This document shows, piece after piece, positions 7,891-16,318 of a stretch of DNA of 64,000 nt. The notes beneath the pieces are model-generated. The model worked only from the letters and a program-made list of their open reading frames with translations, had not been told where the DNA came from and searched no databases. Source of the stretch: Maribacter orientalis (GTDB taxonomy: Bacteria > Bacteroidota > Bacteroidia > Flavobacteriales > Flavobacteriaceae); contig NZ_FNZN01000013.1 of assembly GCF_900109345.1 (NCBI RefSeq), positions 29,747 through 93,746 of the forward strand, given 5' to 3'. The translations under genes and the position numbers were made by a program. The stretch's first letter is position 1, and every line of letters begins with the position of its first letter.

Positions 7891-8118
7891 TTACAAATCA
7901 AAAACTGAGTTTCGTTTGGTATAAATTAAATCTTTGATTCTAAGCCAAAAAGCTAAAAAAAGATAAAGCGCAAAACCAAAACCCACAGTAACAAAGGTTA
8001 GATAAATAAAGGAGGTTCGAACTACTCGTGCTCTTATTCCTAAACGCTCAGCAATTCTACCACATACCTCAAAACCTCTTTTTTGAAAGTATAACAATAA
8101 TTTATAGAATACATTCAT
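7891..8118 (-). CDS. PspC-domain-like small membrane protein
   Basis: A 75-residue protein. 'GFEVCGRIAERLGIRARVVR' followed by one long hydrophobic helix resembles the PspC stress-response domain. I use the internal ATG at 8118, because a longer frame would run into the upstream DUF2851 gene, which ends at 8130. It lies between DUF2851 (11 bases) and the potassium channel (3 bases), so the three are likely one transcript. Role unproven. Confidence 0.7.
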   Translation of the reverse strand: MNVFYKLLLYFQKRGFEVCGRIAERLGIRARVVRTSFIYLTFVTVGFGFALYLFLAFWLRIKDLIYTKRNSVFDL

Positions 8119-8129
8119 TGGGCATAAAA

Positions 8130-9407
8130 TTAGACTTTTATATTCATTAAAGATGCACCTACAGCACAATCTAAGCATTTGTCTTTAACACAGTATTTAT
8201 CATATAATTGAATATATGATTGTGACTCTTTCGCGTCTTTAATCGAGACATGCAATTTTCTGAAATTATCGACTATACTATTATCTTCCTTTTTAATGGA
8301 CATCATCATTTTAAACAACGACTCATTATTTTCTTTCCCTTGATACCTTTGATAACAGAACTTTAATGGAATAATGGTATTGATCATTAGCAAATCTAAA
8401 AATGAATTTGAAATTTTCTTAACACTCTTTTTCGATGTTTTCCCAAAGTTATAGTGAGTCTCCCAAAACTCACTGGTTCCTAAATTGAATATTTTAGAAA
8501 TGTTTGGCTCATCTTTTTCAATTATTAAATGAAAAAGATTATTGTTCGTAGAATAAATAGCGCTCAATTGTGCCAACCTTATCGTAGGAAAATTAGATGG
8601 TCTGAGTCTAAAAAATTCTGGTGTTTTATAAGGCTGGTTTAGTTGATATTTATGTTTTAAATAAGAATACTCCTTTTTCAGTAATTGATAATACGAATCA
8701 ATCACTTGGTCATCATCTAATAATCTTGCTTGCCCCAATAACAAACTCTCTAGTTCTAAAGGTTTTTGATGAAGCTTTCTAATTATTGAAAAATCAATAG
8801 TTTTCCCCAATTCTATAAATACGTCCTTATTAATTTTTGATCCAAAGGTTTTCAATAGCATTAAGAACAAAACCTGCTCCCAATCATTGTTAGTAGACTC
8901 AAGTAAATGATTTATGAACACAGATTTTTCCTCTAATCGTTCTACAAATAGTCGGTCTAACCAATTATTTCTCAAAAAATCATCTACATCAATAAATTCC
9001 TTTTCGCAATTAATAAATTTATAATTTCTTAAATCAAAAAGTGATTGATACGTTTCTAAAAGCTCTAAAGAAATATATTGTTTTAATGATAGTGTTGGTA
9101 TTTGTGTTCCATCTTTTCTAAACACCGAAACATCATCATCCCAAACTACATGTAGTACAACATTGTCATATTTACTATCTTCTTGATGATTATGGGCATA
9201 CCAATCTGAAGATTTTACATGAATCTCTATGTTACCTGCCCATAATTGGCCATTCAATTCAACCTTAGCATTAAAAAAATCTGGACCACTTAAATGATTG
9301 TGAACACCAGTCGATTCTACAATAATACTTTCCCCTGAATTGGTTTCAAGTTTGTTAATAGGGTACTTTCTGTACATCCACACAAAATGAAGTAAATCTT
9401 CCCTCAT
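8130..9407 (-). CDS. DUF2851 family protein
   Basis: A 425-residue protein recognised as the Bacteroidota family DUF2851. The N-terminus has 'MREDLLHFVWMYRKYPINKL', then 'GNIEIHVKSSDWYAHNH' and 'VVLHVVWDDD', which look like a nuclease-type beta-sheet core with conserved Glu/His. The C-terminus carries a CVKDKCLDCAVG cysteine motif that could bind metal. Function is not established. First gene of the DUF2851-PspC-channel transcript. Confidence 0.75.
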   Translation of the reverse strand: MREDLLHFVWMYRKYPINKLETNSGESIIVESTGVHNHLSGPDFFNAKVELNGQLWAGNIEIHVKSSDWYAHNHQEDSKYDNVVLHVVWDDDVSVFRKDGTQIPTLSLKQYISLELLETYQSLFDLRNYKFINCEKEFIDVDDFLRNNWLDRLFVERLEEKSVFINHLLESTNNDWEQVLFLMLLKTFGSKINKDVFIELGKTIDFSIIRKLHQKPLELESLLLGQARLLDDDQVIDSYYQLLKKEYSYLKHKYQLNQPYKTPEFFRLRPSNFPTIRLAQLSAIYSTNNNLFHLIIEKDEPNISKIFNLGTSEFWETHYNFGKTSKKSVKKISNSFLDLLMINTIIPLKFCYQRYQGKENNESLFKMMMSIKKEDNSIVDNFRKLHVSIKDAKESQSYIQLYDKYCVKDKCLDCAVGASLMNIKV

Positions 9408-9423
9408 TCTATAAAAGTAAAAA

Positions 9424-9441
9424 ACCCGCTATAAAGCGGGT
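9424..9441 (-). terminator. Intrinsic terminator after the rhodanese gene
   Basis: A 7-bp stem ACCCGCT/AGCGGGT with loop ATAA, followed on the minus strand by TTTTTT. It sits between the rhodanese stop (9464) and the DUF2851 start (9407). It is short but well formed. Confidence 0.75.
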
Positions 9442-9463
9442 GTATTTTTTAGAGAAATAAATA

Positions 9464-9772
9464 TTAAGCGGTCTCTCCTTCCCAATTCATAAAACCACCT
9501 TGCAGGTTATATGAATTCTCAAAACCTATACTCTTCATAATTGCACAAGCTTGACCACTTCTATTACCAGATCTACAATAAACGTAGTAATTTTTGGATT
9601 TGTCTAACTTTTCTAATTCCTCAATAAATTCTTGACCCTTATATATGTCTATATTAATAGAATTAGGAATTATTCCCTCTTCCAGTTCCTCTTCTGTTCT
9701 AACATCAAGTATAACAGCATTAGAATCTTTTTCTAGCTGCTCTTCCCAATCTTTTTGCGATAAATCTGCCAT
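9464..9772 (-). CDS. Rhodanese-like domain protein
   Basis: A 102-residue single-domain rhodanese, probably a cytoplasmic sulfurtransferase. The active-site loop is YVYCRSGNRSGQA with the catalytic Cys near residue 66, and the domain opens with 'AVILDVRTEEELEEGIIPNS'. It has its own terminator and faces the MarR gene across a 133-base divergent intergenic region. Sulfur acceptor unknown. Confidence 0.88.
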   Translation of the reverse strand: MADLSQKDWEEQLEKDSNAVILDVRTEEELEEGIIPNSINIDIYKGQEFIEELEKLDKSKNYYVYCRSGNRSGQACAIMKSIGFENSYNLQGGFMNWEGETA

Positions 9773-9881
9773 AGTATAAAAATTATGTTGTAAAAATAAT
9801 CGATTTTTATTTAACAGGAACCGCTGTAAAATTTTAACAAAAAATTAAATACCTAAAACTAAAAAATCAAAAAAATAAATA

Positions 9882-9900
9882 TACATTTGTATATACAAAT
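9882..9900 (+). promoter_or_regulatory. Palindromic operator overlapping the marR-type -7 box
   Basis: TACATTTG (9882-9889) matches the -7 consensus TAnnTTTG. The perfect 16-base palindrome ATTTGTATATACAAAT (9885-9900) overlaps it and ends six bases before the MarR start codon. MarR dimers bind such palindromes and repress by promoter occlusion, so this is a good autoregulatory operator candidate. No clear -33 TTTG is seen. Confidence 0.5.
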
Positions 9901-9905
9901 ATTGT

Positions 9906-10358
9906 ATGTACATGAATGTTGAAAACGTTATTAAAACCAATATTAAAATACCGCTTCACAAGCGTACCATAATTCATTTGTCTTTAATCATGAACAAAAT
10001 TGACGAACAAGTCTCTACATGTCTAAAACCATTTGAAATATCTATTCAACAATATAACGTACTTAGTATTTTAAGAGGCCAAAAAGGCAACCCTGCTAAT
10101 CTTTCAACTATAAATGAGCGTATGGTTTCTAAAATGAGTAATACCACTAGGCTAGTGGACAAGCTTATACTAAAAGGTTATGTTAACCGTACTGTATGTA
10201 AACAAAACAGAAGAAAAGTAGAAATTCGTATAACAGAGTCAGGATTAAATATTCTAAAAGACCTAGATGGAATACTTTTTGAAACAGAAAAGAAAATTCT
10301 TGGAAATTTTAATGAAACTGAATTACACAAATTAAATATCCTATTAAATAAATTTTAA
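9906..10358 (+). CDS. MarR-family transcriptional regulator
   Basis: A 150-residue winged-helix repressor. The helix-turn-helix and wing are visible in 'LSTINERMVSKMSNTTRLVD' and 'GYVNRTVCKQNRRKVEIRIT', with dimerisation helices at both ends. A second ATG at codon 3 is an equally possible start. The nitroreductase starts 12 bases downstream, so the regulator probably controls it and itself through the palindrome at 9885-9900. The inducing ligand is unknown. Confidence 0.88.
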   Translation: MYMNVENVIKTNIKIPLHKRTIIHLSLIMNKIDEQVSTCLKPFEISIQQYNVLSILRGQKGNPANLSTINERMVSKMSNTTRLVDKLILKGYVNRTVCKQNRRKVEIRITESGLNILKDLDGILFETEKKILGNFNETELHKLNILLNKF

Positions 10359-10370
10359 GTAAAAAGATAA

Positions 10371-11003
10371 ATGAAAAAAGTTCTAGACAAATTAAATTGG
10401 CGTTACGCCACAAAAGTGTTTAATCCTTCTAAAAATGTAAGTAAAGAAGATTTGAATATTCTATTAGAAGCAGCAAGATTGAGCGCATCATCATACGGTT
10501 TGCAACCCTACCATTTCTTCGTTATAGAAGATAATGAAGTAAGATCTAAACTACGAAAGGCTTCTTGGAATCAATCTCAAATAACCGATGCTTCATACCT
10601 GTTGGTTCTTGCCAATAAACCAACTTTTGATGACAGTTTAGTAGACAATTATATTGATAATATAATTGAAACACGTGGTGTTTCAAAAAAGGACCTTGAA
10701 GGTTACTCACAAATGATGAAGAGCACACTTTTAGGTCTACCAGATGCTCAAAAAAATTCTTGGACTTCTGATCAGACATATATTGCACTTGGGAACCTTA
10801 TGACCATTGCTGCCGAAATGGAAATTGATACTTGCCCAATGGAAGGTTTCGACAAAGCACAATACAATGAAATACTAGGTCTTAATGATAAAAACCTTAG
10901 TGCTTCTGTTGTTTTAGCGGTAGGTTATAGAGCAGATGATGACGAAACTCAAAATTACCCAAAGGTTAGATATTCTAAAGAACAAATTATTACACACATA
11001 TAA
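10371..11003 (+). CDS. Nitroreductase-family NAD(P)H-dependent oxidoreductase
   Basis: A 210-residue FMN-binding enzyme of the NfsB type. 'LNWRYATKVFNPSKNVS' is the family's N-terminal FMN-contact segment, 'RLSASSYGLQPYHFFVIED' is the conserved SS-GLQP motif, and 'DTCPMEGFDKAQYNEILGL' and 'LAVGYRADDD' mark the C-terminal part. It reduces quinones, nitro compounds or similar. It sits in a MarR-nitroreductase pair, often induced by electrophiles. Confidence 0.9.
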   Translation: MKKVLDKLNWRYATKVFNPSKNVSKEDLNILLEAARLSASSYGLQPYHFFVIEDNEVRSKLRKASWNQSQITDASYLLVLANKPTFDDSLVDNYIDNIIETRGVSKKDLEGYSQMMKSTLLGLPDAQKNSWTSDQTYIALGNLMTIAAEMEIDTCPMEGFDKAQYNEILGLNDKNLSASVVLAVGYRADDDETQNYPKVRYSKEQIITHI

Positions 11004-11033
11004 ATAATCACATTAACAATTAAAATTAAAAAC

Positions 11034-11615
11034 ATGAAAAAAACAATATTAAGTATCGCATTAGTTGCAGTTTTCGGTTTAACAGCATCTGCCTCTGCGC
11101 CTAATGAAGATGAAAAGAAACCAGTAAAAGTTAGTGAAAGTACCGTTACTTGGAAAGGATATAAAGTTACTGGGGAGCATAATGGTTCAATAAATTTGAA
11201 ATCTGGTTTTTTAGAAATGAAAGGCAAGAAATTAATAGGTGGCGAATTCGTTGTAGATATGACATCTCTTACATGTAACGATTTAGAAGCCGGTCAAGGA
11301 AAAGAAAAATTAGAAGGTCATTTGAAATCTGCAGATTTCTTCGGTGTAGATGCTAATCCTAACTCTAAATTAGTTTTTACTTCAGTAAAAGCGATGAATG
11401 AAAATTCATACACAGCAACTGGAGATTTAACTATAAAAGGAATTACAAAGCCTGTAACTGTTGTAGTTTCTATGTTTGAAAATAAAGCAACAGCTACTAT
11501 TAAAGTTGATAGAACTAAATATGATATTAAATATGGTTCTGGAAGCTTCTTCGATGACTTAGGAGACAAAGCTATTTATGATGAGTTCGATTTAGTTGTA
11601 GATCTAGCGCTATAA
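11034..11615 (+). CDS. YceI-family secreted lipid-binding protein
   Basis: A 193-residue protein with a signal peptide (MKKTILSIALVAVFGLTASA) and the YceI lipocalin-like barrel: 'VTWKGYKVTGEHNGSINLKS', 'GEFVVDMTSLTCND' and 'KLEGHLKSADFFGVD'. Family members bind isoprenoids or fatty amides in the periplasm. It lies 30 bases after the nitroreductase, a common pairing in Bacteroidota, and is followed by a strong terminator. Confidence 0.9.
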   Translation: MKKTILSIALVAVFGLTASASAPNEDEKKPVKVSESTVTWKGYKVTGEHNGSINLKSGFLEMKGKKLIGGEFVVDMTSLTCNDLEAGQGKEKLEGHLKSADFFGVDANPNSKLVFTSVKAMNENSYTATGDLTIKGITKPVTVVVSMFENKATATIKVDRTKYDIKYGSGSFFDDLGDKAIYDEFDLVVDLAL

Positions 11616-11660
11616 TTATTATTATTTTAGGTATTACCTAAGTCAAATTCAAACAATTTT

Positions 11661-11690
11661 AAATCCCTTTGATAAATTTCAAAGGGATTT
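11661..11690 (+). terminator. Intrinsic terminator after the YceI gene
   Basis: A perfect 12-bp stem AAATCCCTTTGA/TCAAAGGGATTT with a 6-base loop, followed by TTATTTTT. It ends the marR-nitroreductase-yceI unit. The trp promoter begins about 20 bases later. Confidence 0.88.
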
Positions 11691-11710
11691 TTATTTTTGA
11701 AGAAGGAAAG

Positions 11711-11741
11711 TTTGATAGTTTAAAATTCCTTTATATATTTG
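11711..11741 (+). promoter_or_regulatory. Promoter of the trp operon
   Basis: TTTG (11711-11714), a 19-base spacer and TATATTTG (11734-11741) match both Bacteroidota promoter boxes. Predicted start of transcription is around 11745-11748, so the leader peptide ATG at 11749 lies within a few bases of the RNA 5' end. Confidence 0.75.
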
Positions 11742-11748
11742 AACTTCA

Positions 11749-11805
11749 ATGAAAAATTTAATTGCAAATACTTGGTGGTGGAATAACTTACGAATAACAA
11801 CGTGA
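11749..11805 (+). CDS. trpL: trp operon leader peptide with three consecutive Trp codons
   Basis: An 18-residue reading frame, MKNLIANTWWWNNLRITT, then TGA. Three TGG codons in a row (11773-11781) are vanishingly rare by chance and lie between the trp promoter and the attenuator hairpins. The peptide senses charged tRNA-Trp: ribosome stalling at the Trp codons leaves 11801-11812 free for the antiterminator, whereas a ribosome at the stop codon covers it. There is no Shine-Dalgarno and almost no 5' leader. Confidence 0.88.
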   Translation: MKNLIANTWWWNNLRITT

Positions 11806-11850
11806 GCAAAGCATCATTGTAGTAAAACTATATAAAGGCTTGTCATCACG
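11801..11850 (+). promoter_or_regulatory. Antiterminator of the trp attenuator
   Basis: CGTGAGCAAAGC (11801-11812) can pair with 11838-11850. The pairs are CGTGA/TCACG (5), then GC with TG as one Watson-Crick and one G-U pair, then AAGC/GCTT (4), separated by small bulges, about 11 pairs in all. This uses the left arm, loop and first right-arm base of the terminator at 11835-11859, so the two structures exclude each other. The upstream strand includes the leader-peptide stop codon, the classical attenuation geometry. Confidence 0.65.
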
Positions 11851-11859
11851 ACAAGCCTT
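11835..11859 (+). terminator. Attenuator terminator of the trp operon
   Basis: A perfect 10-bp stem AAGGCTTGTC/GACAAGCCTT with loop ATCAC, followed by CCTTATTTTAT. It lies 29 bases after the leader-peptide stop and 21 bases before trpE. The T-tract is interrupted, so termination may be partial. Confidence 0.8.
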
Positions 11860-11880
11860 CCTTATTTTATAAAAGTACCT

Positions 11881-13278
11881 ATGGCCTATCAATTTAAAAC
11901 ATATCATAAAAAAATTCTTTCCGACACGTTAACCCCGGTAAGTATTTATTTAAAAATCAGGGACCGTTTTCCAAATAGTATTTTATTGGAGAGTAGTGAC
12001 TATCACGCAAATGATAATAGCTTTTCCTATATCTGCTGCAACCCTATAGCTTCTATAAAAATTGAGAACGAAACCGTTACCGAAACGTATCCTGATGGTA
12101 CAATAGAAGAATTGAAAATTGATGAAAAAACTAATATTGTTGAAATTATTGATGCATTTAGCAAGACTTTCAAAGCGGATGACAATGATTTTAAATTCAT
12201 TAACAACGGTCTTTTTGGATATATGGCTTATGATGCCGTTCGATATTTCGAGGATGTCAATTTAACCGCAAAGGAAGATTCTATTCAGATACCGGATATC
12301 TACTACGCCGTGTATCAAAATATTATTGCAATCAATCACTTTAAAAATGAAGCCTATCTATTTGCTCATTGTTACGAGGTAGACAATAATATTCCAGAAT
12401 TAGAGCAGCTTCTGAACATTCGAAATTTTGCCACCTACAATTTCAAGATAGATGGCGAAAGAGAATCCAATTTAGAAGACGAAGAATTTAGAGAACAAGT
12501 TACGTTGGCAAAAAAACATTGCCAACGTGGCGATGTTTTTCAATTGGTCTTAAGTCGTAGATTCTCGCAAGGTTTCAAAGGTGATGAATTCAATGTATAC
12601 AGAGCTTTACGCTCGGTGAACCCTTCACCATACTTATTCTATTTCGATTATGGCGATTTTAAAATCTTCGGAAGTTCTCCCGAGGCTCAATTAATTGTAA
12701 GTGATGGTAAGGCTGAAATACATCCAATTGCAGGTACTTTTAAAAGAACCGGAAATGACGAGCAAGATGCTGAACTAGCTAAAGAATTAAAAGCTGACGA
12801 CAAAGAAAACAGTGAACATGTAATGTTAGTCGATTTGGCTCGTAACGATTTAAGTCGAAATGGCAACGTTGTTCAAGTCGAGAATTATAGAGAGGTTCAA
12901 TTTTTCTCACATGTAATACATTTAGTTTCTAAGGTTACTGGAATGAAAAAAAATGATATTTCTACCATGAAAGTAGTGGCAGACACCTTTCCGGCTGGCA
13001 CATTAAGTGGTGCGCCAAAGCACATGGCAATGCAACTTATTGAAAAATACGAAAAAACAAGTCGCGGATATTATGGTGGTGCAATCGGGTTTATGGACTT
13101 TAACGGCAACTTCAACCATGCTATCATGATTAGAACTTTTCTCAGTAAAAACCATGAACTTCATTATCAGGCAGGGGCAGGTATTGTGGCAGCTTCTAAC
13201 TCAGAAAACGAGCTACAAGAAACCTATAACAAATTAGGCGCTTTAACCAAAGCACTAGAAATAGCGGAGGAAATTTAA
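11881..13278 (+). CDS. trpE: Anthranilate synthase component I
   Basis: Large subunit (465 residues) that converts chorismate and ammonia to anthranilate, the first committed step to tryptophan. The N-terminal feedback site is visible as ILLESSDYH (the LLES motif that binds Trp). The chorismate-binding core has IAGTFKRTG, MLVDLARNDLSRNG and FPAGTLSGAPK. It is the first gene of the operon, right after the attenuator, and the next gene starts one base after its stop. Confidence 0.97.
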   Translation: MAYQFKTYHKKILSDTLTPVSIYLKIRDRFPNSILLESSDYHANDNSFSYICCNPIASIKIENETVTETYPDGTIEELKIDEKTNIVEIIDAFSKTFKADDNDFKFINNGLFGYMAYDAVRYFEDVNLTAKEDSIQIPDIYYAVYQNIIAINHFKNEAYLFAHCYEVDNNIPELEQLLNIRNFATYNFKIDGERESNLEDEEFREQVTLAKKHCQRGDVFQLVLSRRFSQGFKGDEFNVYRALRSVNPSPYLFYFDYGDFKIFGSSPEAQLIVSDGKAEIHPIAGTFKRTGNDEQDAELAKELKADDKENSEHVMLVDLARNDLSRNGNVVQVENYREVQFFSHVIHLVSKVTGMKKNDISTMKVVADTFPAGTLSGAPKHMAMQLIEKYEKTSRGYYGGAIGFMDFNGNFNHAIMIRTFLSKNHELHYQAGAGIVAASNSENELQETYNKLGALTKALEIAEEI

Positions 13279-13279
13279 A

Positions 13280-13843
13280 ATGAAGAAAATACTAGTTATT
13301 GATAATTACGACAGTTTTACGTACAACCTTGTTCATTATTTAGAAGAGTTAGATTGTGAAGTCGTGGTAAAACGAAATGACCAACTAACATTAGAGGAGG
13401 TTGATGCTTTTGAAAAAATAGTGCTTTCTCCTGGTCCTGGCATTCCTGATGAAGCTGGTCTATTAAAGCAAATCATTTCAACATATGCGCCCACAAAAAG
13501 TATATTCGGCGTTTGCTTAGGCCAACAGGCGATTGCCGAAGTATTTGGTGGTTCACTAATAAATTTAGAAGAAGTTTATCACGGTATTGCAACTAAAATT
13601 AAAATCACGGTAAAGGATTCTATTTTTGAAGGGATACCATCTGAAATTGAAGTGGGTAGATATCATTCATGGGTTGTTAATCCTGAACTTCCTGACGTTC
13701 TAGAAGTAACCTCAGTTGATGAAAACGGACAGATTATGTCTTTACGCCATAAAACCTATGATGTACGTGCTGTACAGTTTCATCCAGAGTCGGTATTAAC
13801 GCCACACGGAAAAAAAATGCTAGAGAATTGGGTGAAGAATTAG
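13280..13843 (+). CDS. trpG: Anthranilate synthase component II (glutamine amidotransferase)
   Basis: Class I amidotransferase of 187 residues that supplies ammonia to TrpE. The nucleophile Cys79 lies in FGVCLGQQAIAEVFGG, the oxyanion motif is SPGPGIPDEAG, and the His-Glu pair is in QFHPESVLT. Not fused to TrpD, unlike in E. coli. It starts one base after trpE, consistent with translational coupling. Shared use with folate synthesis cannot be excluded, although the context argues for tryptophan. Confidence 0.96.
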   Translation: MKKILVIDNYDSFTYNLVHYLEELDCEVVVKRNDQLTLEEVDAFEKIVLSPGPGIPDEAGLLKQIISTYAPTKSIFGVCLGQQAIAEVFGGSLINLEEVYHGIATKIKITVKDSIFEGIPSEIEVGRYHSWVVNPELPDVLEVTSVDENGQIMSLRHKTYDVRAVQFHPESVLTPHGKKMLENWVKN

Positions 13844-13877
13844 TATACAGCTCTACGAATTTATTATTATCAAGAAA

Positions 13878-14873
13878 ATGAAAGAAACACTTAATAAACT
13901 TATAAATCACGAAATACTTTCTAAAGAAGACGCAAAACGTATTTTGGTCAACATTGCGAAAGGTGATTATAATACCAGTCAAATAGCTGCCTTTTTAACG
14001 GTGTACATGATGCGCAGTATTACCATCGAAGAATTAGAGGGGTTTAGAGATGCTTTATTAGATTTATGTTTGGCCATAGATTTATCTGCCTATAACCCAA
14101 TCGATTTATGCGGTACTGGTGGTGATGGTAAAGACACATTCAACATATCAACCTTGGCTTCTTTTGTAACGGCAGGTGCCGGTGTAAAAGTAACCAAACA
14201 TGGTAATTATGGAGTTTCATCGAAGTGTGGTAGTAGTAATGTCATGGAGTTTCTTGGCATCAAATTTAGTAATGAAACCGATTTCCTAGAAAAATGTATC
14301 GATGAGGCAGGTATATGTGTATTGCATGCACCATTATTTCATCCAGCAATGAAAAACGTGGCACCTATTCGAAAAGACTTAGGGGTGAAGACTTTCTTTA
14401 ATATGTTGGGTCCTATGGTGAATCCGGCATTTCCTCAAAATCAAATGGTAGGTGTATTTAATTTAGAATTGGCTCGTATGTACGGATATCTTTATCAGAA
14501 GACCGATAAAAACTTCACCGTTTTACATGCATTAGATGGATACGACGAAATCTCATTGACCGGAAATACTAAAACCATTTCAAATACCACAGAGGGCATG
14601 TTAAAACCTTCAGATTTTGGCGTGAATTCTATAAAGCAATCAGATATTGTTGGTGGTGATTCTATAGAGGATTCTGCTCAAATTTTCTTAAACGTTTTGC
14701 AAGGAAAAGGAACAGAGCCACAAAACAACGTAGTTTGTGCTAACGCCGGTATTGCCATTGCAACAGTAGAAGGCTTGACTCCAATTCAAGGTTTTGAAAG
14801 AGCCAAAGAATCTTTGTTAAACGGAAAAGGTTTGGCAGCATTGAAAAAAATACAAGAATTAAGCAGGAAATAA
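13878..14873 (+). CDS. trpD: Anthranilate phosphoribosyltransferase
   Basis: A 331-residue enzyme that joins anthranilate to PRPP. It has the glycine-rich PRPP motif DLCGTGGDGKDTFNIST (about residue 75), the KHGNYGVSSKCGSSNVME segment and RKDLGVKTFFNMLGP. A 34-base gap separates it from trpG, and the trpC ATG follows its stop by one base. Confidence 0.97.
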   Translation: MKETLNKLINHEILSKEDAKRILVNIAKGDYNTSQIAAFLTVYMMRSITIEELEGFRDALLDLCLAIDLSAYNPIDLCGTGGDGKDTFNISTLASFVTAGAGVKVTKHGNYGVSSKCGSSNVMEFLGIKFSNETDFLEKCIDEAGICVLHAPLFHPAMKNVAPIRKDLGVKTFFNMLGPMVNPAFPQNQMVGVFNLELARMYGYLYQKTDKNFTVLHALDGYDEISLTGNTKTISNTTEGMLKPSDFGVNSIKQSDIVGGDSIEDSAQIFLNVLQGKGTEPQNNVVCANAGIAIATVEGLTPIQGFERAKESLLNGKGLAALKKIQELSRK

Positions 14874-14874
14874 A

Positions 14875-15687
14875 ATGGCTAAGTTCGTAATGAACATATC
14901 AAACATGGATATACTTTCAAAAATAGTAGCAGACAAACGTAAGGAGGTCGAATTAAAAAAATCGATAATCCCTGTATCACAATATGAGGCATCGGCTTTG
15001 TTTGAAAGAAAAACCAACTCCTTGTCAAATGCATTGAGGCAAAATGATATGGGTATAATTTCTGAATTTAAACGAATGTCCCCATCCAAAGCGAGTATTA
15101 ACCAAAATGCAAATGTTGGCCAGGTAGCAAAGGGGTATGAAAAAGCCGGTGTTTGTGGAATGAGCATACTTACAGATATCAAATATTTTGGTGGTTCTAT
15201 TGAAGATTTAATTTTAGCGAGGGCGTCGGTTCAACTACCATTACTTCGTAAAGAATTTATTATCAATGAGTATCAAATAATAGAAGCAAAGGCATATGGC
15301 GCAGATGTCATCTTATTAATTGCAGCAATTTTAACGAAACAAGAAATCAAAACCTTTTCTGAGCTTGCCAAAAGTTTAGGGTTAGATGTTCTTTTGGAGG
15401 TGCATAATGAAGAAGAATTACATAAATCTATTATGCCAAGTTTAGATATGTTAGGGGTTAATAATCGTAACCTAAAAACTTTTGAGGTAAGTCTTGATAC
15501 TAGTAAGTTATTATCTAAATTGATACCTGATGATTTTGTGAAAGTATCAGAAAGTGGTATTAGTTCTATTGAGGCCATCCAAGAATTAAAAGAATATGGT
15601 TACAAAGGATTTCTAATTGGAGAAAATTTCATGAAAACCGATAACCCAGGACAAAGTGCCATAGACTTTATCCAGAATTTAAAATAG
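14875..15687 (+). CDS. trpC: Indole-3-glycerol phosphate synthase
   Basis: A 270-residue TIM-barrel that closes the indole ring. Conserved pieces: 'LSKIVADKRKEVELKK' at the start, the catalytic Lys in EFKRMSPSKASIN, 'LLRKEFIINEYQI', 'LGVNNRNLKTF' and 'VSESGISS'. Unfused from TrpF. The first ATG is one base after trpD; an ATG at 14905 (MDILSKIV) would give the length more usual for the family and is a possible alternative. Confidence 0.95.
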   Translation: MAKFVMNISNMDILSKIVADKRKEVELKKSIIPVSQYEASALFERKTNSLSNALRQNDMGIISEFKRMSPSKASINQNANVGQVAKGYEKAGVCGMSILTDIKYFGGSIEDLILARASVQLPLLRKEFIINEYQIIEAKAYGADVILLIAAILTKQEIKTFSELAKSLGLDVLLEVHNEEELHKSIMPSLDMLGVNNRNLKTFEVSLDTSKLLSKLIPDDFVKVSESGISSIEAIQELKEYGYKGFLIGENFMKTDNPGQSAIDFIQNLK

Positions 15688-15691
15688 AATC

Positions 15692-16318
15692 ATGAAGCTA
15701 AAAATCTGTGGCATGAAATTAAATACAGCCGAAGTCGCACAATTGCGACCAGACTATCTTGGCTTTATTTTTTGGAAACATTCGTCCAGATTCTTTGAAG
15801 GTGAAATTCCAGAACTCCCTCATTACATTAATAAAATAGGAGTTTTTGTTGATGCCGAATTTGATTATATTATCAAGATGGTTAAAAAATATCAATTACA
15901 AGGATTGCAGTTACATGGTCATGAAAGTCCAGAATATTGCGCAGAAATTGCATCAGAATTAAAAAAAACAAATCATAAAGTTGATATCATTAAGGTCTTT
16001 TCCATAAAGGAGGAATTTGATTTTGATGTACTAACTACTTATGAGAAAGCATGTGATTATTATCTTTTTGATACCAAAGGAAAATTACCTGGTGGTAACG
16101 GGTATACTTTCGACTGGTCTGTTTTAAAAAATTATCCTTCAACCAAACCTTACTTTTTAAGTGGAGGTATTGGGTTAAATAACCTTGATAAAATAAACGA
16201 ATTCATAAAATTACCTGAATCTAAATACTGCTTTGCAATTGATGTGAACAGTAAATTTGAAGCAGCACCAGGATTAAAAAAAATTGAAGAATTACAACTA
16301 TTTAAAAAAGCGCTATGA
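15692..16318 (+). CDS. trpF: Phosphoribosylanthranilate isomerase
   Basis: A 208-residue TIM-barrel that isomerises PRA to CdRP. It opens with MKLKICGMK (catalytic Cys) and has [26 protein letters not shown] with the catalytic Asp, and the phosphate-binding [10 protein letters not shown]. It overlaps trpB by four bases (ATGA), a sign of coupled translation. Confidence 0.96.
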   Translation: MKLKICGMKLNTAEVAQLRPDYLGFIFWKHSSRFFEGEIPELPHYINKIGVFVDAEFDYIIKMVKKYQLQGLQLHGHESPEYCAEIASELKKTNHKVDIIKVFSIKEEFDFDVLTTYEKACDYYLFDTKGKLPGGNGYTFDWSVLKNYPSTKPYFLSGGIGLNNLDKINEFIKLPESKYCFAIDVNSKFEAAPGLKKIEELQLFKKAL

